A DNA stretch of 64,000 nt from Takifugu bimaculatus (taxonomy: Eukaryota > Chordata > Actinopteri > Tetraodontiformes > Tetraodontidae), in contig SWLE01000472.1 in NCBI GenBank assembly GCA_004026145.2, forward strand, positions 1-64,000. The letters are read 5' to 3'. The notes under the pieces were generated by a model that did not search any database, was not told the origin of the DNA, and saw nothing but the letters and a program-made list of their open reading frames with translations. Shown here one piece after another: positions 35,793 through 49,104 of the stretch. Positions within the stretch are counted from its first letter, which is position 1, and the number at the start of each line of letters is the position of its first letter. Made by a program: the position numbers and the translations under genes.

Positions 35793-36905
35793 ATGTCCAC
35801 TCTTGCAGGTTATGGGCCCAGTCATGCCGGCCAGAGGTGGTTTAGACTTTTATCCAACAGTGACGAAAAAAGTTTTGAACTTTGGGAAACATGTTTCATG
35901 GCGCACGGGGGCTTGCACAGCCTCAGAGGCATAATTGAGAAAGGACCGGAGGCCGATGAGGATGACGTAGAAGTTTTCGCTGAAGATGAGGCAAAGAACG
36001 GTGAGGCATATGCGCAATTAGTGGACAACAAGAGTTTGTCCTTGGTAATGAGAGATGCAAAACGTGACGGAAGAAGAGCGCTGGAGATTCTACAAGAGCA
36101 CTACGCGGGAACAGATAAACCCCGCATTGTAAGTTTGTATTGCGAGCCTTCCTCACTCTGCAAGGTGTCGTCGAAATCACCCTCAGAACTGTACTCAGAC
36201 AGGCGCACGAACGAAGTTCACCACAAATTGAGACCAGACGTCAAAGTTCCTTTTCTACCTTGGCCAAGGGGAGTCCCGCTCCGTTACAGCCACGCCTGCT
36301 GTCGCGCTGTCCCGGGGACTCTCACTCCGCCCCAGCATTGTCTCTTTTATTAAAACAGGCATGATTACATGGCAGGAGGCGTTTCTTTAGTTCCATAGTT
36401 TGCATCAACCGAGTCACATTGCCCATAGTTGACCATATTGAAGCGGCTCTCGGCCTACGCACGGGTGCACAGCCTTCAGTACCCTAACCCAAGCAGATAT
36501 CACACATTGTTGTTTTGTCCTCCTTCTCACAAACACGCTCACATACGGTTTCCCCAGTCCACTTTACCCCAGTTAATCCTCCTCGCATTATCAACAAAAC
36601 TACTCTACTTTTATTAAAATAGCTATAACATAAAATGCTATTCGCTATATTTCACAACAAAGGCCAGCAATGAGACAGTTACAGACTACATTGTTCGACC
36701 ACAGATGATATTCACATCATTTAGAAGAGCAGAGAAGCAAATAAGTGATGGGCTTCAAATAGCAATGCTACTAAAAGGGCTACGTGATTCATATAAGCCA
36801 TTTGTTGTGCATATCACCCCGACAAATGACACGCTAACTTTTGGAGAATTCAAGACAAAACTGCAAAGTTACAAAAGTACTGAGAAAGAACAGGAAGAAA
36901 GGTAA
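35793..36905 (+). pseudogene. copia/UBN2-type gag remnant, unit 2
   Basis: Same structure and sequence as unit 1; LTR A at 36166-36659. Confidence 0.75.
36166..36659. mobile_element. Solo LTR A (unit 2)
   Basis: Same insertion, same flanks. Confidence 0.75.
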
Positions 36906-36935
36906 CCTAAGAGGGAGAGAAAGACCCCAGAATAT

Positions 36936-37421
36936 TGTGGTGAATTTTCTTCTGATGGTAACCGAGATGTGTTGATGAGGAAGGAATCTTCACAGACTTG
37001 GTTGGAAGAGATGTTTATTGGAGAGAAAAGTCAGGCATCAATCGGACACTGCAGTTTGTCCGCGGGAGGTCTTGTGGTCCTGACGTTAAAATCTCCGAAG
37101 GGCTTAGTTCGGTAGCCCCTTATATATGGTCAAGTAAACACATTCTTCTCTGAGGACCTCATAACACAATATAGCCAACCAAATAGTACAGAGTCCAGTC
37201 CATAAGAAGAAGACACAGGAGCCTGTTGGCCCCAGGACTCCCTCTTAGCAGCTCCTCACACAGGAAAAAACAAGACATTCAATCACAAGCACATGAAAAC
37301 ACAGGTGACAGGACACATATGCAACATGTGTAAGATGGCGCCAGGATGGCTGACAAACAAGTTAAGTTCTTACAGAGGTCAAGGCCTGCAGAGAATAGAT
37401 ACACAGGCTTCAGATACTACA
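36936..37421 (-). mobile_element. Solo LTR B (unit 2)
   Basis: Same insertion as unit 0. Confidence 0.75.
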
Positions 37422-38993
37422 TGATTGTGAATTAATGTTGTTGTTTGTTTGTTTTTAAATGTAGGTCACCCACACGGTCGTCCGGGATGACCACTCAAGG
37501 CGCCCGCACGGCATGCTCTAAAAATAGCACTGGTCACAATAGATTTTTTTTATTTTTTTTTTTAAAGTTGCTTTAATTTTTTGAAAAAATGCTTACATTA
37601 ATGCCGATTTTTAAACAATGTTAAAAAACGGAACTTTTTTTTATGCACGCCATTATGAAGCCACCTCTTTTGAAGGCGAAGGTCATTAGTGCGTGGTCGT
37701 GTCCACCTTGGAGCAAGTACGATTGCTAGAAGAGTGTCATCTGTCTGAGAACTTAACAGAGCAACTGGACCGAGATCTCGCTTAGTGCAGGTGGTTCAAC
37801 ATCCAGCGCGACGAGTCGGTAGACAGCGCCAGCACAGCTCAGCTAATGATGTTCTTCCACATGTCCATTTACAGTCCATCACCAAGGCATTCAAACAGGT
37901 GGAGGTAAACAGTTGTGTCTTCCACCGATACAGAAAGAGTGGAGATGTCACTTGGTTATTGTGCGCCACGATGCAAGTTGATTAGATGCTGCAATAGACC
38001 AGTGACATTGCCTCTGGTAAATGCAAATGAATTGAAGTGGTCACATTTGAGCACAAGTGTTAATTCGCCCCCGCAATTAAAACCCACCATAGAAAGAGCA
38101 GCACTCTCTATGACGGTTTCCTGTGTTCCTTCTGCACTGCACAGATTAAATTAAATTCAAAGAAAAAACGTACAATTGTCTCAGTTAGCCTGATGTGACT
38201 TGATTTTGTTCTTTTCTGGTGTTGAACCCTCGGTGTTGACTTGTCACTTTCAACGGTTCATATGAATATTAGGGTTTCGTGGACTTTAGCAACAAGATTT
38301 GCTATAATGTGATGCATTTTGGAATGTAACACGGGAATCTATTCGTTCTTGTAATTTGCACAACATGCTGCCGTCATATTTCACAGCTATACCGTGGTGA
38401 AGAGCTTGGCGTCACCACGCGTAATGACGCACAACACTATTGAGTTTTGCAGCTTTACCTGCGCTGAAGCCGGCAAATAATTCCTTCCTGGGACAAAATT
38501 GTCTTTTAGCCACCTGGGCGTATTTATTAGCGATTAACGAAATCAGTCGTCTTCCTGCTTAATCATGGGGAACGGGACTTTAAAAAAAACCAACAAAAAA
38601 ACAGGATCAACATGGGCGTGACCTGAATCGAAAGGTTGATGCCAGTGTTAATTCTTGGGCCATAAAACTATGACTGAAAATTATATATCACAACTTAGTA
38701 CACTAAATTACAATGTTTCTCAACAACCACCTTACGTTCCCCTTCCTCTCTGTTGCGTCCGTCAAGTGGAGGTGAGCGCACGCTGACGTGAGGAGCGCGA
38801 GCCCGCTGCCTTTGAGTTCTTGCGTGTTGTTACGCACTTGGATTAAATTGAACTGTACAAAATGGGCACTAAAAGACAGCGGCAGTTAAAAGATGCTGCA
38901 TCACATCATTTACATAGGAAAAGTCTTTCCCTCAAGTCCTTTGGTGCCATTTGTCTTCGCTTCCAGATGTGCTGGGCAGATGCTGCCCGCGTC

Positions 38994-39065
38994 GCGATGG
39001 TGGTATAGTGGTGAGCATAGCTGCCTTCCAAGCAGTTGACCCGGGTTCGATTCCCGGCCATCGCA
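38994..39065 (+). tRNA. tRNA-Gly(UCC)
   Basis: Third intact copy, identical in sequence and flanks; belongs to the unit with the LTR deletion. Confidence 0.93.
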
Positions 39066-39241
39066 TCCAAATTCTCACTTTTACGTCGAACGCTATTACA
39101 TAATGTGCCGCTGCGTTTGAGATGCCGGCAGGTTTTATGAGCATGCGCAAAATAGACGGTCACATGTGTGAACTCCCAGACTAGCGTCGTGTGTTTTTTC
39201 CAGCCGTCTCCAGACTGCCTGAGGGTTTGACTGCTGCAGAA

Positions 39242-40258
39242 ATGTCCACTCTTGCAGGTTATGGGCCCAGTCATGCCGGCCAGAGGTGGTTTAGACTTTT
39301 ATCCAACAGTGACGAAAAAAGTTTTGAACTTTGGGAAACATGTTTCATGGCGCACGGGGGCTTGCACAGCCTCAGAGGCATAATTGAGAAAGGACCGGAG
39401 GCCGATGAGGATGACGTAGAAGTTTTCGCTGAAGATGAGGCAAAGAACGGTGAGGCATATGCGCAATTAGTGGACAACAAGAGTTTGTCCTTGGTCATGA
39501 GAGATGCAAAACGTGACGGAAGAAGAGCGCTGGAGATTCTACAAGAGCACTACGCGGGAACAGATAAACCCTGCATTGTAAGTTTGTATTGCGAGCCTTC
39601 CTCACTCTGCAAGGTGCCAAGGGGAGTCCCGCTCCGTTACAGCCACGCCTGCTGTCGCGCTGTCCCGGGGACTCTCACTCCGCCCCAGCATTGTCTCTTT
39701 TATTAAAACAGGCATGATTACATGGCAGGAGGCGTTTCTTTAGTTCCATAGTTTGCATCAACCGAGTCACATTGCCCATAGTTGACCATATTGAAGCGGC
39801 TCTCGGCCTACGCACGGGTGCACAGCCTTCAGTACCCTAACCCAAGCAGATATCACACATTGTTGTTTTGTCCTCCTTCTCACAAACACGCTCACATACG
39901 GTTTCCCCAGTCCACTTTACCCCAGTTAATCCTCCTCGCATTATCAACAAAACTACTCTACTTTTATTAAAATAGCTATAACATAAAATGCTATTCGCTA
40001 TATTTCACAACAAAGGCCAGCAATGAGACAGTTACAGACTACATTGTTCGACCACAGATGATATTCACATCATTTAGAAGAGCAGAGAAGCAAATAAGTG
40101 ATGGGCTTCAAATAGCAATGCTACTAAAAGGGCTACGTGATTCATATAAGCCATTTGTTGTGCATATCACCCCGACAAATGACACGCTAACTTTTGGAGA
40201 ATTCAAGACAAAACTGCAAAGTTACAAAAGTACTGAGAAAGAACAGGAAGAAAGGTAA
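39242..40258 (+). pseudogene. copia/UBN2-type gag remnant, unit 3
   Basis: Same structure, with the 96-bp deletion in LTR A. The deletion is a multiple of three, so the read-through frame shrinks from 203 to 171 codons without shifting. Also has TGC for CGC (TDKPC) and a GTC/GTA change near 39495. Confidence 0.75.
39615..40012. mobile_element. Solo LTR A (unit 3), 96 bp deleted
   Basis: 398 bp; the deletion follows the first two bases of the LTR and ends at the CCAAGGGG block. Confidence 0.75.
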
Positions 40259-40288
40259 CCTAAGAGGGAGAGAAAGACCCCAGAATAT

Positions 40289-40774
40289 TGTGGTGAATTT
40301 TCTTCTGATGGTAACCGAGATGTGTTGATGAGGAAGGAATCTTCACAGACTTGGTTGGAAGAGATGTTTATTGGAGAGAAAAGTCAGGCATCAATCGGAC
40401 ACTGCAGTTTGTCCGCGGGAGGTCTTGTGGTCCTGACGTTAAAATCTCCGAAGGGCTTAGTTCGGTAGCCCCTTATATATGGTCAAGTAAACACATTCTT
40501 CTCTGAGGACCTCATAACACAATATAGCCAACCAAATAGTACAGAGTCCAGTCCATAAGAAGAAGACACAGGAGCCTGTTGGCCCCAGGACTCCCTCTTA
40601 GCAGCTCCTCACACAGGAAAAAACAAGACATTCAATCACAAGCACATGAAAACACAGGTGACAGGACACATATGCAACATGTGTAAGATGGCGCCAGGAT
40701 GGCTGACAAACAAGTTAAGTTCTTACAGAGGTCAAGGCCTGCAGAGAATAGATACACAGGCTTCAGATACTACA
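40289..40774 (-). mobile_element. Solo LTR B (unit 3)
   Basis: Same insertion as unit 0. Confidence 0.75.
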
Positions 40775-42346
40775 TGATTGTGAATTAATGTTGTTGTTTG
40801 TTTTTTTTTAAATGTAGGTCACCCACACGGTCGTCCGGGATGACCACTCAAGGCGCCCGCACGGCATGCTCTAAAAATAGCACTGGTCACAATAGATTTT
40901 TTTTATTTTTTTTTTTAAAGTTGCTTTAATTTTTTGAAAAAATGCTTACATTAATGCCGATTTTTAAACAATGTTAAAAAACGGAACTTTTTTTTATGCA
41001 CGCCATTATGAAGCCACCTCTTTTGAAGGCGAAGGTCATTAGTGCGTGGTCGTGTCCACCTTGGAGCAAGTACGATTGCTAGAAGAGTGTCATCTGTCTG
41101 AGAACTTAACAGAGCAACTGGACCGAGATCTCGCTTAGTGCAGGTGGTTCAACATCCAGCGCGACGAGTCGGTAGACAGCGCCAGCACAGCTCAGCTAAT
41201 GATGTTCTTCCACATGTCCATTTACAGTCCATCACCAAGGCATTCAAACAGGTGGAGGTAAACAGTTGTGTCTTCCACCGATACAGAAAGAGTGGAGATG
41301 TCACTTGGTTATTGTGCGCCACGATGCAAGTTGATTAGATGCTGCAATAGACCAGTGACATTGCCTCTGGTAAATGCAAATGAATTGAAGTGGTCACATT
41401 TGAGCACAAGTGTTAATTCGCCCCCGCAATTAAAACCCACCATAGAAAGAGCAGCACTCTCTATGACGGTTTCCTGTGTTCCTTCTGCACTGCACAGATT
41501 AAATTAAATTCAAAGAAAAAACGTACAATTGTCTCAGTTAGCCTGATGTGACTTGATTTTGTTCTTTTCTGGTGTTGAACCCTCGGTGTTGACTTGTCAC
41601 TTTCAACGGTTCATATGAATATTAGGGTTTCGTGGACTTTAGCAACAAGATTTGCTATAATGTGATGCATTTTGGAATGTAACACGGGAATCTATTCGTT
41701 CTTGTAATTTGCACAACATGCTGCCGTCATATTTCACAGCTATACCGTGGTGAAGAGCTTGGCGTCACCACGCGTAATGACGCACAACACTATTGAGTTT
41801 TGCAGCTTTACCTGCGCTGAAGCCGGCAAATAATTCCTTCCTGGGACAAAATTGTCTTTTAGCCACCTGGGCGTATTTATTAGCGATTAACGAAATCAGT
41901 CGTCTTCCTGCTTAATCATGGGGAACGGGACTTTAAAAAAAACCAACAAAAAAACAGGATCAACATGGGCGTGACCTGAATCGAAAGGTTGATGCCAGTG
42001 TTAATTCTTGGGCCATAAAACTATGACTGAAAATTATATATCACAACTTAGTACACTAAATTACAATGTTTCTCAACAACCACCTTACGTTCCCCTTCCT
42101 CTCTGTTGCGTCCGTCAAGTGGAGGTGAGCGCACGCTGACGTGAGGAGCGCGAGCCCGCTGCCTTTGAGTTCTTGCGTGTTGTTACGCACTTGGATTAAA
42201 TTGAACTGTACAAAATGGGCACTAAAAGACAGCGGCAGTTAAAAGATGCTGCATCACATCATTTACATAGGAAAAGTCTTTCCCTCAAGTCCTTTGGTGC
42301 CATTTGTCTTCGCTTCCAGATGTGCTGGGCAGATGCTGCCCGCGTC

Positions 42347-42418
42347 GCGATGGTGGTATAGTGGTGAGCATAGCTGCCTTCCAAGCAGTTGACCCGGGTT
42401 CGATTCCCGGCCATCGCA
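42347..42418 (+). tRNA. tRNA-Gly(UCC)
   Basis: Fourth intact copy, identical in sequence and downstream T-tract. Confidence 0.93.
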
Positions 42419-42594
42419 TCCAAATTCTCACTTTTACGTCGAACGCTATTACATAATGTGCCGCTGCGTTTGAGATGCCGGCAGGTTTTATGAGCATGCG
42501 CAAAATAGACGGTCACATGTGTGAACTCCCAGACTAGCGTCGTGTGTTTTTTCCAGCCGTCTCCAGACTGCCTGAGGGTTTGACTGCTGCAGAA

Positions 42595-43707
42595 ATGTCC
42601 ACTCTTGCAGGTTATGGGCCCAGTCATGCCGGCCAGAGGTGGTTTAGACTTTTATCCAACAGTGACGAAAAAAGTTTTGAACTTTGGGAAACATGTTTCA
42701 TGGCGCACGGGGGCTTGCACAGCCTCAGAGGCATAATTGAGAAAGGACCGGAGGCCGATGAGGATGACGTAGAAGTTTTCGCTGAAGATGAGGCAAAGAA
42801 CGGTGAGGCATATGCGCAATTAGTGGACAACAAGAGTTTGTCCTTGGTAATGAGAGATGCAAAACGTGACGGAAGAAGAGCGCTGGAGATTCTACAAGAG
42901 CACTACGCGGGAACAGATAAACCCCGCATTGTAAGTTTGTATTGCGAGCCTTCCTCACTCTGCAAGGTGTCGTCGAAATCACCCTCAGAACTGTACTCAG
43001 ACAGGCGCACGAACGAAGTTCACCACAAATTGAGACCAGACGTCAAAGTTCCTTTTCTACCTTGGCCAAGGGGAGTCCCGCTCCGTTACAGCCACGCCTG
43101 CTGTCGCGCTGTCCCGGGGACTCTCACTCCGCCCCAGCATTGTCTCTTTTATTAAAACAGGCATGATTACATGGCAGGAGGCGTTTCTTTAGTTCCATAG
43201 TTTGCATCAACCGAGTCACATTGCCCATAGTTGACCATATTGAAGCGGCTCTCGGCCTACGCACGGGTGCACAGCCTTCAGTACCCTAACCCAAGCAGAT
43301 ATCACACATTGTTGTTTTGTCCTCCTTCTCACAAACACGCTCACATACGGTTTCCCCAGTCCACTTTACCCCAGTTAATCCTCCTCGCATTATCAACAAA
43401 ACTACTCTACTTTTATTAAAATAGCTATAACATAAAATGCTATTCGCTATATTTCACAACAAAGGCCAGCAATGAGACAGTTACAGACTACATTGTTCGA
43501 CCACAGATGATATTCACATCATTTAGAAGAGCAGAGAAGCAAATAAGTGATGGGCTTCAAATAGCAATGCTACTAAAAGGGCTACGTGATTCATATAAGC
43601 CATTTGTTGTGCATATCACCCCGACAAATGACACGCTAACTTTTGGAGAATTCAAGACAAAACTGCAAAGTTACAAAAGTACTGAGAAAGAACAGGAAGA
43701 AAGGTAA
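42595..43707 (+). pseudogene. copia/UBN2-type gag remnant, unit 4
   Basis: As unit 1; LTR A at 42968-43461. Confidence 0.75.
42968..43461. mobile_element. Solo LTR A (unit 4)
   Basis: Same insertion, same flanks. Confidence 0.75.
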
Positions 43708-43737
43708 CCTAAGAGGGAGAGAAAGACCCCAGAATAT

Positions 43738-44223
43738 TGTGGTGAATTTTCTTCTGATGGTAACCGAGATGTGTTGATGAGGAAGGAATCTTCACAGACT
43801 TGGTTGGAAGAGATGTTTATTGGAGAGAAAAGTCAGGCATCAATCGGACACTGCAGTTTGTCCGCGGGAGGTCTTGTGGTCCTGACGTTAAAATCTCCGA
43901 AGGGCTTAGTTCGGTAGCCCCTTATATATGGTCAAGTAAACACATTCTTCTCTGAGGACCTCATAACACAATATAGCCAACCAAATAGTACAGAGTCCAG
44001 TCCATAAGAAGAAGACACAGGAGCCTGTTGGCCCCAGGACTCCCTCTTAGCAGCTCCTCACACAGGAAAAAACAAGACATTCAATCACAAGCACATGAAA
44101 ACACAGGTGACAGGACACATATGCAACATGTGTAAGATGGCGCCAGGATGGCTGACAAACAAGTTAAGTTCTTACAGAGGTCAAGGCCTGCAGAGAATAG
44201 ATACACAGGCTTCAGATACTACA
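43738..44223 (-). mobile_element. Solo LTR B (unit 4)
   Basis: Same insertion as unit 0. Confidence 0.75.
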
Positions 44224-45796
44224 TGATTGTGAATTAATGTTGTTGTTTGTTTTTTTTTAAATGTAGGTCACCCACACGGTCGTCCGGGATGACCACTCAA
44301 GGCGCCCGCACGGCATGCTCTAAAAATAGCACTGGTCACAATAGATTTTTTTTATTTTTTTTTTTAAAGTTGCTTTAATTTTTTGAAAAAATGCTTACAT
44401 TAATGCCGATTTTTAAACAATGTTAAAAAACGGAACTTTTTTTTATGCACGCCATTATGAAGCCACCTCTTTTGAAGGCGAAGGTCATTAGTGCGTGGTC
44501 GTGTCCACCTTGGAGCAAGTACGATTGCTAGAAGAGTGTCATCTGTCTGAGAACTTAACAGAGCAACTGGACCGAGATCTCGCTTAGTGCAGGTGGTTCA
44601 ACATCCAGCGCGACGAGTCGGTAGACAGCGCCAGCACAGCTCAGCTAATGATGTTCTTCCACATGTCCATTTACAGTCCATCACCAAGGCATTCAAACAG
44701 GTGGAGGTAAACAGTTGTGTCTTCCACCGATACAGAAAGAGTGGAGATGTCACTTGGTTATTGTGCGCCACGATGCAAGTTGATTAGATGCTGCAATAGA
44801 CCAGTGACATTGTCCTCTGGTAAATGCAAATGAATTGAAGTGGTCACATTTGAGCACAAGTGTTAATTCGCCCCCGCAATTAAAACCCACCATAGAAAGA
44901 GCAGCACTCTCTATGACGGTTTCCTGTGTTCCTTCTGCACTGCACAGATTAAATTAAATTCAAAGAAAAAACGTACAATTGTCTCAGTTAGCCTGATGTG
45001 ACTTGATTTTGTTCTTTTCTGGTGTTGAACCCTCGGTGTTGACTTGTCACTTTCAACGGTTCATATGAATATTAGGGTTTCGTGGACTTTAGCAACAAGA
45101 TTTGCTATAATGTGATGCATTTTGGAATGTAACACGGGAATCTATTCGTTCTTGTAATTTGCACAACATGCTGCCGTCATATTTCACAGCTATACCGTGG
45201 TGAAGAGCTTGGCGTCACCACGCGTAATGACGCACAACACTATTGAGTTTTGCAGCTTTACCTGCGCTGAAGCCGGCAAATAATTCCTTCCTGGGACAAA
45301 ATTGTCTTTTAGCCACCTGGGCGTATTTATTAGCGATTAACGAAATCAGTCGTCTTCCTGCTTAATCATGGGGAACGGGACTTTAAAAAAAAACAACAAA
45401 AAAACAGGATCAACATGGGCGTGACCTGAATCGAAAGGTTGATGCCAGTGTTAATTCTTGGGCCATAAAACTATGACTGAAAATTATATATCACAACTTA
45501 GTACACTAAATTACAATGTTTCTCAACAACCACCTTACGTTCCCCTTCCTCTCTGTTGCGTCCGTCAAGTGGAGGTGAGCGCACGCTGACGTGAGGAGCG
45601 CGAGCCCGCTGCCTTTGAGTTCTTGCGTGTTGTTACGCACTTGGATTAAATTGAACTGTACAAAATGGGCACTAAAAGACAGCGGCAGTTAAAAGATGCT
45701 GCATCACATCATTTACATAGGAAAAGTCTTTCCCTCAAGTCCTTTGGTGCCATTTGTCTTCGCTTCCAGATGTGCTGGGCAGATGCTGCCCGCGTC

Positions 45797-45868
45797 GCGA
45801 TGGTGGTATAGTGGTGAGCATAGCTGCCTTCCAAGCAGTTGACCCGGGTTCGATTCCCGGCCATCGCA
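45797..45868 (+). tRNA. tRNA-Gly(UCC)
   Basis: Fifth intact copy, identical to the others; the last complete one in the array. Confidence 0.93.
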
Positions 45869-46044
45869 TCCAAATTCTCACTTTTACGTCGAACGCTATT
45901 ACATAATGTGCCGCTGCGTTTGAGATGCCGGCAGGTTTTATGAGCATGCGCAAAATAGACGGTCACATGTGTGAACTCCCAGACTAGCGTCGTGTGTTTT
46001 TTCCAGCCGTCTCCAGACTGCCTGAGGGTTTGACTGCTGCAGAA

Positions 46045-47157
46045 ATGTCCACTCTTGCAGGTTATGGGCCCAGTCATGCCGGCCAGAGGTGGTTTAGACT
46101 TTTATCCAACAGTGACGAAAAAAGTTTTGAACTTTGGGAAACATGTTTCATGGCGCACGGGGGCTTGCACAGCCTCAGAGGCATAATTGAGAAAGGACCG
46201 GAGGCCGATGAGGATGACGTAGAAGTTTTCGCTGAAGATGAGGCAAAGAACGGTGAGGCATATGCGCAATTAGTGGACAACAAGAGTTTGTCCTTGGTAA
46301 TGAGAGATGCAAAACGTGACGGAAGAAGAGCGCTGGAGATTCTACAAGAGCACTACGCGGGAACAGATAAACCCCGCATTGTAAGTTTGTATTGCGAGCC
46401 TTCCTCACTCTGCAAGGTGTCGTCGAAATCACCCTCAGAACTGTACTCAGACAGGCGCACGAACGAAGTTCACCACAAATTGAGACCAGACGTCAAAGTT
46501 CCTTTTCTACCTTGGCCAAGGGGAGTCCCGCTCCGTTACAGCCACGCCTGCTGTCGCGCTGTCCCGGGGACTCTCACTCCGCCCCAGCATTGTCTCTTTT
46601 ATTAAAACAGGCATGATTACATGGCAGGAGGCGTTTCTTTAGTTCCATAGTTTGCATCAACCGAGTCACATTGCCCATAGTTGACCATATTGAAGCGGCT
46701 CTCGGCCTACGCACGGGTGCACAGCCTTCAGTACCCTAACCCAAGCAGATATCACACATTGTTGTTTTGTCCTCCTTCTCACAAACACGCTCACATACGG
46801 TTTCCCCAGTCCACTTTACCCCAGTTAATCCTCCTCGCATTATCAACAAAACTACTCTACTTTTATTAAAATAGCTATAACATAAAATGCTATTCGCTAT
46901 ATTTCACAACAAAGGCCAGCAATGAGACAGTTACAGACTACATTGTTCGACCACAGATGATATTCACATCATTTAGAAGAGCAGAGAAGCAAATAAGTGA
47001 TGGGCTTCAAATAGCAATGCTACTAAAAGGGCTACGTGATTCATATAAGCCATTTGTTGTGCATATCACCCCGACAAATGACACGCTAACTTTTGGAGAA
47101 TTCAAGACAAAACTGCAAAGTTACAAAAGTACTGAGAAAGAACAGGAAGAAAGGTAA
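46045..47157 (+). pseudogene. copia/UBN2-type gag remnant, unit 5
   Basis: As unit 1; LTR A at 46418-46911. Confidence 0.75.
46418..46911. mobile_element. Solo LTR A (unit 5)
   Basis: Same insertion, same flanks. Confidence 0.75.
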
Positions 47158-47187
47158 CCTAAGAGGGAGAGAAAGACCCCAGAATAT

Positions 47188-47673
47188 TGTGGTGAATTTT
47201 CTTCTGATGGTAACCGAGATGTGTTGATGAGGAAGGAATCTTCACAGACTTGGTTGGAAGAGATGTTTATTGGAGAGAAAAGTCAGGCATCAATCGGACA
47301 CTGCAGTTTGTCCGCGGGAGGTCTTGTGGTCCTGACGTTAAAATCTCCGAAGGGCTTAGTTCGGTAGCCCCTTATATATGGTCAAGTAAACACATTCTTC
47401 TCTGAGGACCTCATAACACAATATAGCCAACCAAATAGTACAGAGTCCAGTCCATAAGAAGAAGACACAGGAGCCTGTTGGCCCCAGGACTCCCTCTTAG
47501 CAGCTCCTCACACAGGAAAAAACAAGACATTCAATCACAAGCACATGAAAACACAGGTGACAGGACACATATGCAACATGTGTAAGATGGCGCCAGGATG
47601 GCTGACAAACAAGTTAAGTTCTTACAGAGGTCAAGGCCTGCAGAGAATAGATACACAGGCTTCAGATACTACA
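47188..47673 (-). mobile_element. Solo LTR B (unit 5)
   Basis: Same insertion as unit 0. Confidence 0.75.
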
Positions 47674-49104
47674 TGATTGTGAATTAATGTTGTTGTTTGT
47701 TTGTTTTTAAATGTAGGTCACCCACACGGTCGTCCGGGATGACCACTCAAGGCGCCCGCACGGCATGCTCTAAAAATAGCACTGGTCACAATAGATTTTT
47801 TTTATTTTTTTTTTTAAAGTTGCTTTAATTTTTTGAAAAAATGCTTACATTAATGCCGATTTTTAAACAATGTTAAAAAACGGAACTTTTTTTTATGCAC
47901 GCCATTATGAAGCCACCTCTTTTGAAGGCGAAGGTCATTAGTGCGTGGTCGTGTCCACCTTGGAGCAAGTACGATTGCTAGAAGAGTGTCATCTGTCTGA
48001 GAACTTAACAGAGCAACTGGACCGAGATCTCGCTTAGTGCAGGTGGTTCAACATCCAGCGCGACGAGTCGGTAGACGGCGCCAGCACAGCTCAGCTAATG
48101 ATGTTCTTCCACATGTCCATTTACAGTCCATCACCAAGGCATTCAAACAGGTGGAGGTAAACAGTTGTGTCTTCCACCGATACAGAAAGAGTGGAGATGT
48201 CACTTGGTTATTGTGCGCCACGATGCAAGTTGATTAGATGCTGCAATAGACCAGTGACATTGTCTCTGGTAAATGCAAATGAATTGAAGTGGTCACATTT
48301 GAGCACAAGTGTTAATTCGCCCCCGCAATTAAAACCCATCATAGAAAGAGCAGCACTCTCTATGACGGTTTCCTGTGTTCCTTCTGCACTGCACAGATTA
48401 AATTAAATTCAAAGAAAAAACGTACAATTGTCTCAGTTAGCCTGATGTGACTTGATTTTGTTCTTTTCTGGTGTTGAACCCTCGGTGTTGACTTGTCACT
48501 TTCAACGGTTCATATGAATATTAGGGTTTCGTGGACTTTAGCAACAAGATTTGCTATAATGTGATGCATTTTGGAATGTAACACGGGAATCTATTCGTTC
48601 TTGTAATTTGCACAACATGCTGCCGTCATATTTCACAGCTATACCGTGGTGAAGAGCTTGGCGTCACCACGCGTAATGACGCACAACACTATTGAGTTTT
48701 GCAGCTTTACCTGCGCTGAAGCCGGCAAATAATTCCTTCCTGGGACAAAATTGTCTTTTAGCCACCTGGGCGTATTTATTAGCGATTAACGAAATCAGTC
48801 GTCTTCCTGCTTAATCATGGGGAACGGGACTTTAAAAAAAAAAACAAAAAACAGGATCAACATGGGCGTGACCTGAATCGAAAGGTTGATGCCAGTGTTA
48901 ATTCTTGGGCCATAAAACTATGACTGAAAATTATATATCACAACTTAGTACACTAAATTACAATGTTTCTCAACAACCACCTTACGTTCCCCTTCCTCTC
49001 TGTTGCGTCCGTCAAGTGGAGGTGAGCGCACGCTGACGTGAGGAGCGCGAGCCCGCTGCCTTTGAGTTCTTGCGTGTTGTTACGCACTTGGATTAAATTG
49101 AACT

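Larger units (their letters stand above)
35545..38993 (+). repeat. Macrosatellite unit 2
   Basis: Complete 3449-bp unit. The hAT remnant is at 37701-37867. Same GTTTG variant as unit 1. Confidence 0.95.
38994..42346 (+). repeat. Macrosatellite unit 3 (96-bp deletion)
   Basis: 3353 bp. A 96-bp deletion inside solo LTR A joins CAAGGTG to CCAAGGGG at about 39616; the lost segment lay between two CAAGG direct repeats. The hAT remnant is at 41054-41220. Long T-run variant as in unit 0. Confidence 0.95.
42347..45796 (+). repeat. Macrosatellite unit 4
   Basis: 3450 bp. The hAT remnant is at 44503-44669. One extra C near 44813 (TTGTCCTCTGG) breaks a short frame that the other units keep. Long T-run variant. 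Confidence 0.95.
45797..49104 (+). repeat. Macrosatellite unit 5 (right-hand edge unit)
   Basis: The unit runs to GATTAAATTGAACT at 49104 and then its expected continuation appears inverted. The hAT remnant is at 47953-48119. At about 48262 and 48339 it shares bases with the stray inverted copy (TTGTCTCTGG; CCCATCATAG) where units 0-4 differ, so it keeps older states. Confidence 0.95.
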
